The notes under the pieces were generated by a model that worked only from the letters and a program-made list of their open reading frames with translations, was not told where the DNA came from and searched no databases. The position numbers were made by a program, and so were the translations under genes. A stretch of DNA of 57,718 nucleotides from Archangium sp. (GTDB lineage: Bacteria; Myxococcota; Myxococcia; Myxococcales; Myxococcaceae): assembly GCA_030695565.1 (NCBI GenBank), contig JAUYRZ010000068.1:1-57718 (forward strand), written 5' to 3'. Of the stretch, positions 53,384 to 57,718 are shown one piece after another (within the stretch, counting starts at the first letter, position 1; each line of letters starts with the position of its first letter).

Positions 53384-54123
53384 TGAAGATCCTCATCGCC
53401 GACGACGAACAGCTCGCACGCGCCCGCCTTCGCCGCCTGCTCGGTGCGTTGCCTGACGTGGAGATCGCCGGCGAGGCGACGGATGGCACCGAGGTGCTCG
53501 CTTTCATCAAGAAGACCGAGGTCGACGTGGTGCTGCTCGACATTCAGATGCCGAAGCTGACCGGCACCGAAGCGATCGGGCTGTGGCCGGTGGATGGCCC
53601 GGTGGTGATCTTCTGCACGGCGCACGCAGAGCACGCGGTCGATGCGTTCGAGGCCGGCGTGGTCGACTACCTGCTCAAGCCGGTCGAGCCCGGGCGGCTG
53701 CAAAAGGCGCTGGAGCGGGCGCGCCAGCGCGACAGCCAGAAGCAGTTCGCGTCGGCGGTGAAGCAGAGCCAGCTTGCCCGGCTGGCCATCACCACGAGGC
53801 AGGGCGTGGTGCTGCTCGACCCTTCCGCGATCACCCACGCCACGCTCGAAGATGAGCTGGTCACGGTGTTCACCAAAGATGCGCAGCACTTGACCGACTT
53901 CACGCTGCAGGAGCTCCAGGAGCGCCTGCCGGTCGGCGCGTTCGAGCGCGTTCATCGCCGGGCCTTGCTCAATCTGGCCGCGGTCGCACGGCTCGAGCCG
54001 CTGGAGACCGGCGGGTACACCGCGCGTACGCACGGTGGGCTTTCCGTCGAGGTGTCACGGCAGGCGGCTCGTGAACTGAGGAAGAGGCTGGGTCTGCGCA
54101 AGGCTCCGGGCGAGGAGGAGTAG
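53383..54123 (+). CDS. LytTR-type response regulator
   Basis: 246 residues from ATG 53383, which overlaps the kinase stop; CGGAGA lies just upstream. The receiver domain has the acidic pair near residue 8, the phosphorylation site Asp53 (VVLLDIQMP) and the lysine in YLLKPVEP. A linker helix leads to a LytTR DNA-binding domain (about 145-235), with FERVHRRALLN near 200. It would bind paired LytTR sites in target promoters. Its targets are not known; none of the nearby intergenic gaps shows an obvious paired site. Confidence 0.95.
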   Translation: MKILIADDEQLARARLRRLLGALPDVEIAGEATDGTEVLAFIKKTEVDVVLLDIQMPKLTGTEAIGLWPVDGPVVIFCTAHAEHAVDAFEAGVVDYLLKPVEPGRLQKALERARQRDSQKQFASAVKQSQLARLAITTRQGVVLLDPSAITHATLEDELVTVFTKDAQHLTDFTLQELQERLPVGAFERVHRRALLNLAAVARLEPLETGGYTARTHGGLSVEVSRQAARELRKRLGLRKAPGEEE

Positions 54124-54126
54124 CGG

Positions 54127-54145
54127 CCCCTCCCCCCCAGAGGGG
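54127..54145. terminator. short palindrome between convergent genes
   Basis: A 6-bp stem (CCCCTC with GAGGGG) and seven-base loop lie between the ends of the response-regulator gene and the Cys-rich lipoprotein gene. A second G/A-rich stretch follows. No T run. It resembles the other palindromes of this window. Confidence 0.35.
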
Positions 54146-54153
54146 AGAGGGAG

Positions 54154-54708
54154 CTAGGTGCAGTTGTTGTTCGTGCAGGAGCAGCTCGCGCCCGTGCTGC
54201 AGGTCAGCGAGCACGACTCGCACTTCACGGTGCACGACGAGCCGTCCATGCAGGTGACCTTGCCGCGTTGACCCAGGACCAGGTTGCAGCTCGCGCCGCT
54301 CTTGCACGTGACGGTCGCGTCGTGACCCGCTTCGAGTTGGCAGCTGACGCCATCGACACAGGTGAACGTCGCCCGGTCAGCCAGCTTGACGGTGCAGCTC
54401 GCCGAGTTGGAGCAGGTGCCTGTCGCATCGTGGCCCACCACGAGATCGCAGCGAGACTGATCGGCGCAGGTGAGCACCGCGCGATCGCCCAGCGCACCCG
54501 AGCAGTTCGAGCCGTTCGCGCAGCGGGTGGTCGAGTCATGCCCGCCCGAGAACGCGCACACGGCCGCGTCGGAGCAGGCATTCGCGCACCGATCACACGC
54601 CGGCACCTGACACTGCGTCGAGCCGGTGCACTCGCACACGCCGTTCGGACACAGCGGCGATGGCCCGCACGCGGCGAGCACGAACAGCAACACCACGAAG
54701 CGCATCAT
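54154..54708 (-). CDS. Cys-rich repeat lipoprotein
   Basis: 184 residues from ATG 54706-54708, chosen because it overlaps the stop of the upstream MBL gene and follows GGGAG at a normal distance; a second ATG is the next codon. The lipobox VLAAC gives the acylated cysteine near residue 14. Six to seven repeats of about 20 residues follow, each with two cysteines in the pattern cysteine-x-asparagine/aspartate-glycine-x-x-cysteine plus a valine/leucine-rich strand (for example KVTCMDGSSC). This predicts a disulfide-bonded beta-solenoid on the cell surface. The repeats diverge little, which suggests recent expansion. Function unknown; similar Cys-rich lipoproteins are frequent in myxobacteria. 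Confidence 0.8.
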   Translation of the reverse strand: MMRFVVLLFVLAACGPSPLCPNGVCECTGSTQCQVPACDRCANACSDAAVCAFSGGHDSTTRCANGSNCSGALGDRAVLTCADQSRCDLVVGHDATGTCSNSASCTVKLADRATFTCVDGVSCQLEAGHDATVTCKSGASCNLVLGQRGKVTCMDGSSCTVKCESCSLTCSTGASCSCTNNNCT

Positions 54709-55745
54709 CGGCCCGTCTCCCGCCACCAGGGCGTTGGTTCATCGAGCTGCGAAGGTTCGAACACCAGGCCCAGCTTCGGCGTCACCACCCGCACCTTCTG
54801 TTCGCTCGCCAGCTTCAGCAGCGTCTCGGCCGGTTCATCCCACGCGTGAATGGCGAGGTTGAAGGTGCCCCAGTGCACGGGCAACAAGGTGCCGCCGCCG
54901 AGCATCTGAAACGCCTTGAGCGCGTTCTCCGGGCCCAGGTGAATGGAGCCCCAGCTGGGGTGCCACGCGCCGACCTCGAGCATCACCAGATCGAACGGCC
55001 CGTGTTTCGCGCCGAGGTCCCTGAACTGATCGGTGAGCCCGGTGTCGCCCGAGAAGAACACTTTCTTGTTCGCGGTCTGGATCACCCACGAAGCCCAGAG
55101 GGTCAAGTTGCGATCGCTCACACCACGCCCGGAGAAATGCTGCGAAGGCGTGGCGGTGAAGCGCAGGCCCTTGAGCTCCACCGACTCGTCCCAGTCGAGC
55201 TCGGTGATGCGCTCAGCCGCCACGCCCATCGCCTCGAGGTGAGCCCCGACGCCGAGCGCCGTGACGATCGGCACCGACAGCTTCGCCAGCGCCTTCATGG
55301 TGCTGCTGCAGAGATGATCGTAGTGGTCGTGCGAGAGCAGCACGGCGTCGAGCGGCGGCAGCTCCTCGAGGCGCGCGGGCACGGGATGAAACCGTTTGGG
55401 CCCCGCGAAGCTCAGCGGCGAGGCGCGATCTCCGAAGACGGGGTCGGTGAGCACGCGAAGGCCGTCGAGCTCGAGCAGCACCGTGCTGTGGCCCAGCCAG
55501 GTGACCCGCAGACCACTCGACACCTTCTGCGTCCACGCCTCGTGAGGCCGTTCGACGGCGAGCGGTTTGGCCGGCGTGCGCTGACCGCCACCGAAGAAAT
55601 ACTCACCGAGTACCGGAAGTGGGTTGCCCTCGAGCCCCGGGCCCAGCCCGCTGGGGTTCTTGAAGACCGAGCCATCGTGCTGCTTCGAGGCGCGCACGCG
55701 CTCACCCCGGAGACCTGCGTTCAACAGTTGGGAACGACGCGACAT
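54705..55745 (-). CDS. MBL-fold metallohydrolase (UlaG/NAPE-PLD-like)
   Basis: 346 residues from ATG 55743-55745. The metal motif LSHDHYDHL, a later FFSGDTGLTDQF and a C-terminal histidine (LPVHWGTFN) place it in the MBL superfamily, close to the RomA/NAPE-PLD type. The first 75 residues carry basic and proline segments and no signal peptide, so it is likely cytoplasmic or loosely membrane-bound. NAPE-PLD relatives cleave phospholipids; the substrate here is unknown. The stop overlaps the Cys-rich lipoprotein start. A lipoprotein gene ends 15 bp upstream. Confidence 0.9.
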   Translation of the reverse strand: MSRRSQLLNAGLRGERVRASKQHDGSVFKNPSGLGPGLEGNPLPVLGEYFFGGGQRTPAKPLAVERPHEAWTQKVSSGLRVTWLGHSTVLLELDGLRVLTDPVFGDRASPLSFAGPKRFHPVPARLEELPPLDAVLLSHDHYDHLCSSTMKALAKLSVPIVTALGVGAHLEAMGVAAERITELDWDESVELKGLRFTATPSQHFSGRGVSDRNLTLWASWVIQTANKKVFFSGDTGLTDQFRDLGAKHGPFDLVMLEVGAWHPSWGSIHLGPENALKAFQMLGGGTLLPVHWGTFNLAIHAWDEPAETLLKLASEQKVRVVTPKLGLVFEPSQLDEPTPWWRETGR

Positions 55746-55760
55746 CCGATCAAGCTGACA

Positions 55761-56204
55761 TCAGATCGCCGACTTCGCCAGCCGAGGCGTGCGCTGCACC
55801 AGTGCCTTGAACTCGGGCGAGTCGACGCGCATCAGCATCACCTTGAGCTCGGTGTCCTGGTCGAGCACCACGCGGCGCTCTTCACCGTGCAGCAGGCCCA
55901 CGTGACCCAGCCGTCGCCCACTGGGCAGTTGGAGGTCCAACTTCACCCCGTAGCCCTGCCCGTCCTCCTTCGGCATCAACACGAGGCGGAATTCGGGAGT
56001 GGTCGAGTTCGGTTGTCTGCGCTCAACCGTGATGTTTTTGCCTTCGAACCCCAGGACCTTCGGCCGCGCGACTGTCTGCCCGTTCTCCCGAACCTCGACC
56101 GCGAGGTACAGCTGCTCGGGAGCGCGCGTCACGGGCGCTTGCGCGGCACAACCCGCCGCAACGACCAGCACCGTCAAACTCATGAGGAAGAAGCGAGCGC
56201 TCAT
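55761..56204 (-). CDS. small lipoprotein of unknown function
   Basis: 147 residues from ATG 56202-56204, with GAGGGAAA just upstream. The lipobox VVAAGC gives a cysteine near residue 19. The mature part looks like one beta-rich domain with a conserved VKLDLQLPSGRRLG-like stretch. I do not recognise it. It is the first gene of a reverse-strand set with the MBL hydrolase and the Cys-rich lipoprotein. Confidence 0.7.
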   Translation of the reverse strand: MSARFFLMSLTVLVVAAGCAAQAPVTRAPEQLYLAVEVRENGQTVARPKVLGFEGKNITVERRQPNSTTPEFRLVLMPKEDGQGYGVKLDLQLPSGRRLGHVGLLHGEERRVVLDQDTELKVMLMRVDSPEFKALVQRTPRLAKSAI

Positions 56205-56427
56205 GCCTGTTTCCCTCGTGCAACATGAAGACCGGCTGTCACCACGAGAGAATCCGCGGACTTCGAAACGAGTTGAATGAACCGCCGATGACAGGAGCGG
56301 TCTGGGGAACGCGACATCACGGGACAACGTGTCAAATGGACGCGGGAAGTCTCAGGCGATTGCACAAAAGCCTCGGGGCCCAACACGAACTGGCAGTTTT
56401 GCATTCCCGGACCCCATTCTTGCGGTC

Positions 56428-57609
56428 ATGACTCCCGCTGAGCTGCGCGCCCAGTTCCCGATTCTCCCGAACTTCACCTGGCTCAACGCGGCCGCTTCTT
56501 CACCGACGCCGCTGCCGGTGTACGAGGCGATGAACGCCTATCTCCACGAGACCCTCGAGAGCGGCGACATGCGCTACCCCGCGTGGGCCCGCCTGAAAGA
56601 GGAGGTCCGCGCACGGCTGGCCCGGTTCATCGGCGCCCGTCCGCAAGAAGTCAGCTTCACGCCCAGCACCAGCTTCGGCTTTCACGTGATCGCCCAGATG
56701 CTCAAGGCGCGCGGCATCACCGAGGTGCTCACGCTGGAGACCGAGTTCCCCAGCACCACGCTGCCGATGCTCTTCGATGGGCTCACCTTGCGCGGCGTGC
56801 GGATGCGCGCTGACGGCACGTACGCGCTGAACGATCTGGAGGCGGCGCTCACTGCGAAGACGGGGGCGATCGCGGTCTCGGCGGTGCAGTACGCCAGCGG
56901 GTTCCGGATCGATCTGAAGGCGGTCTCCGAGTTGTGCCGCTCGCGGGGGCTCACCTTCATCATCAACGCAGCGCAGGGAATCGGCCACGTGCCCCTCGAC
57001 GTGCACGCGCTGGGTGCACACTTCCTCGCAGCGACGAGTCACAAGTGGTTCATGGCCGGCTACGGCACCGGCATGTTGTTCATCGATCGCAGCTGGCTCG
57101 AGGAAGTGCCGCTGCCGTTCGGCGGCTGGCTGTCGGTCGAACCGCAGGAGCAGTTCAAGCCGTGGGTGAACGCGCAGGTGGTGGAAGACGCCGCGGGGTT
57201 CACGGCGACGGGTACGAAGTTCCGCCGCGAGACTTCGGCGCTCGAGGCCGGTGGTGGTGGATGGGTGGGCCTGTACGGGGTGAACGCGGCGCTCGCGCTT
57301 CATGAAGCGGTGACGCCGCAGGTGACGTTGGCGCGGGTGGTGGAGTTGCAGTCGAAGCTGCGGGTGCGGCTGCGTTCGGCGGGCTTCGTGCCGACGACCG
57401 TGGATGATCCCGCCACGTTGTCGGGCATCTGCGTCATTCCCGTGCAGGGCAGTCCGATGGACGTCGTGCGGACTCTGCTGCGGGAGGCGAAGGTGGCGAC
57501 CACCGCTCGGGGTGGAGGCCTGAGGATCAGCACGCACGTCTACAACGATGAGAGTGACCTCGACCGGCTGATGAGCGCGTTGGAGCGGCTGGGCGTCAAG
57601 CCTGGCTAG
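56428..57609 (+). CDS. class V aminotransferase (cysteine-desulfurase/isopenicillin-N-epimerase-like)
   Basis: 393 residues from ATG 56428. PLP-binding features are a histidine/serine-lysine segment SHKWFMAGYGTGML (Schiff-base lysine), AVSAVQYASGFRID and the aspartate/asparagine-rich INAAQGIGH, where a class V aspartate would normally stand; the alanine-glutamine there is a common variant. The N-terminal LNAAASSPTP matches the family's opening loop. Members transfer amino groups, epimerise or release sulfur. Without the catalytic cysteine loop of IscS/SufS, sulfur release is less likely. The 220 bases upstream hold no other gene. Confidence 0.88.
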   Translation: MTPAELRAQFPILPNFTWLNAAASSPTPLPVYEAMNAYLHETLESGDMRYPAWARLKEEVRARLARFIGARPQEVSFTPSTSFGFHVIAQMLKARGITEVLTLETEFPSTTLPMLFDGLTLRGVRMRADGTYALNDLEAALTAKTGAIAVSAVQYASGFRIDLKAVSELCRSRGLTFIINAAQGIGHVPLDVHALGAHFLAATSHKWFMAGYGTGMLFIDRSWLEEVPLPFGGWLSVEPQEQFKPWVNAQVVEDAAGFTATGTKFRRETSALEAGGGGWVGLYGVNAALALHEAVTPQVTLARVVELQSKLRVRLRSAGFVPTTVDDPATLSGICVIPVQGSPMDVVRTLLREAKVATTARGGGLRISTHVYNDESDLDRLMSALERLGVKPG

Positions 57610-57718
57610 CCCCTCTCCCGAAGAGAGCGGTGAAATAGCCCGTCGCGGACAGGTCGCGGCGGGTGACGAAGGTAAGTGGATCTGGAGTGGCTCAGGAGGC
57701 CATTTCCACGCTGACGGA
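57610..57718. other. right-edge intergenic stretch, possible end of a reverse-strand gene
   Basis: A weak 5-bp palindrome (CTCTC with GAGAG, 57613-57627) follows the aminotransferase stop. On the reverse strand, one frame entering from the right edge reads a few residues and stops with TGA near 57692; it is too short to judge. Nothing else is visible. Confidence 0.25.

Noticed and set aside
57628..57718. Possible insertion-sequence end at the right edge
   Set aside because: No inverted repeat or transposase frame can be recognised in the short stretch available.

Overview
The window reads as chromosomal DNA of a myxobacterium (Myxococcota, probably Cystobacterineae). The reasons are strong G/C bias at third codon positions, many lipoproteins, AgmX/PglI-type (TonB-like) C-terminal domains, a gene set resembling the Glt/Nfs gliding and spore-coat machinery of Myxococcus xanthus, a Hanks-type kinase, and GTG/TTG starts coupled to upstream stops. 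This placement is inference from gene content; there is no rRNA or other marker gene here.

Left accessory block (about 1-11,300). It holds the end of a KTSC-domain protein, a frameshifted Sel1-repeat pseudogene, a beta-propeller lipoprotein, and a 2358-residue lipoprotein-type Rhs/YD polymorphic toxin. The toxin carries SpvB-like, FG-GAP, Rhs-core and pretoxin Hint domains and ends in a papain-like Cys-His-Asp domain. A 127-residue candidate immunity gene follows 9 bp later. Next come two decayed reverse-strand genes, a uracil-DNA-glycosylase-like fragment and a frameshifted lipoprotein with an AgmX-type domain. Codon use in this block is less G/C-biased than in the rest of the window.

Envelope machine (13,689-25,017, all forward). 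After a reverse-strand diheme cytochrome/beta-propeller lipoprotein come a small exported protein, an FHA-TM-AgmX protein (GltG/NfsG architecture), an outer-membrane barrel, a GltC-like TPR protein, a 1123-residue TPR protein (GltD/NfsD-like), two lipoproteins and a second TPR protein (GltE/NfsE-like). From 16,960 on, stops overlap or abut the next starts. No motor genes (AglRQS type) are present, so this looks like a third Glt/Nfs-type trans-envelope complex of unknown purpose.

Housekeeping and mixed region (25,100-57,609). Reverse-strand genes encode a YchJ-like protein, an NDH-2 NADH dehydrogenase, an outer-membrane barrel coupled to a C45-like lipoprotein, and an AAA ATPase next to a metallopeptidase. 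Further on are two lipoproteins (one LEA-type), aat, a SAM methyltransferase, a Kef/RCK cation antiporter with a pilus-secretin-N-like protein, a CorC-type CBS protein and an M28 peptidase. Two paralogous LtaS-like transferases flank a GH15 glucoamylase. The rest comprises a GST, a lipoprotein, a Ser/Thr kinase, glgA, pdxH, a TPM/zinc-ribbon protein, bcp, a LytS/LytTR two-component pair, a Cys-rich repeat lipoprotein with an MBL hydrolase and another lipoprotein, and a class V aminotransferase. G/C-rich palindromes sit in several intergenic gaps. I saw no tRNA, rRNA, CRISPR array or intact insertion sequence.
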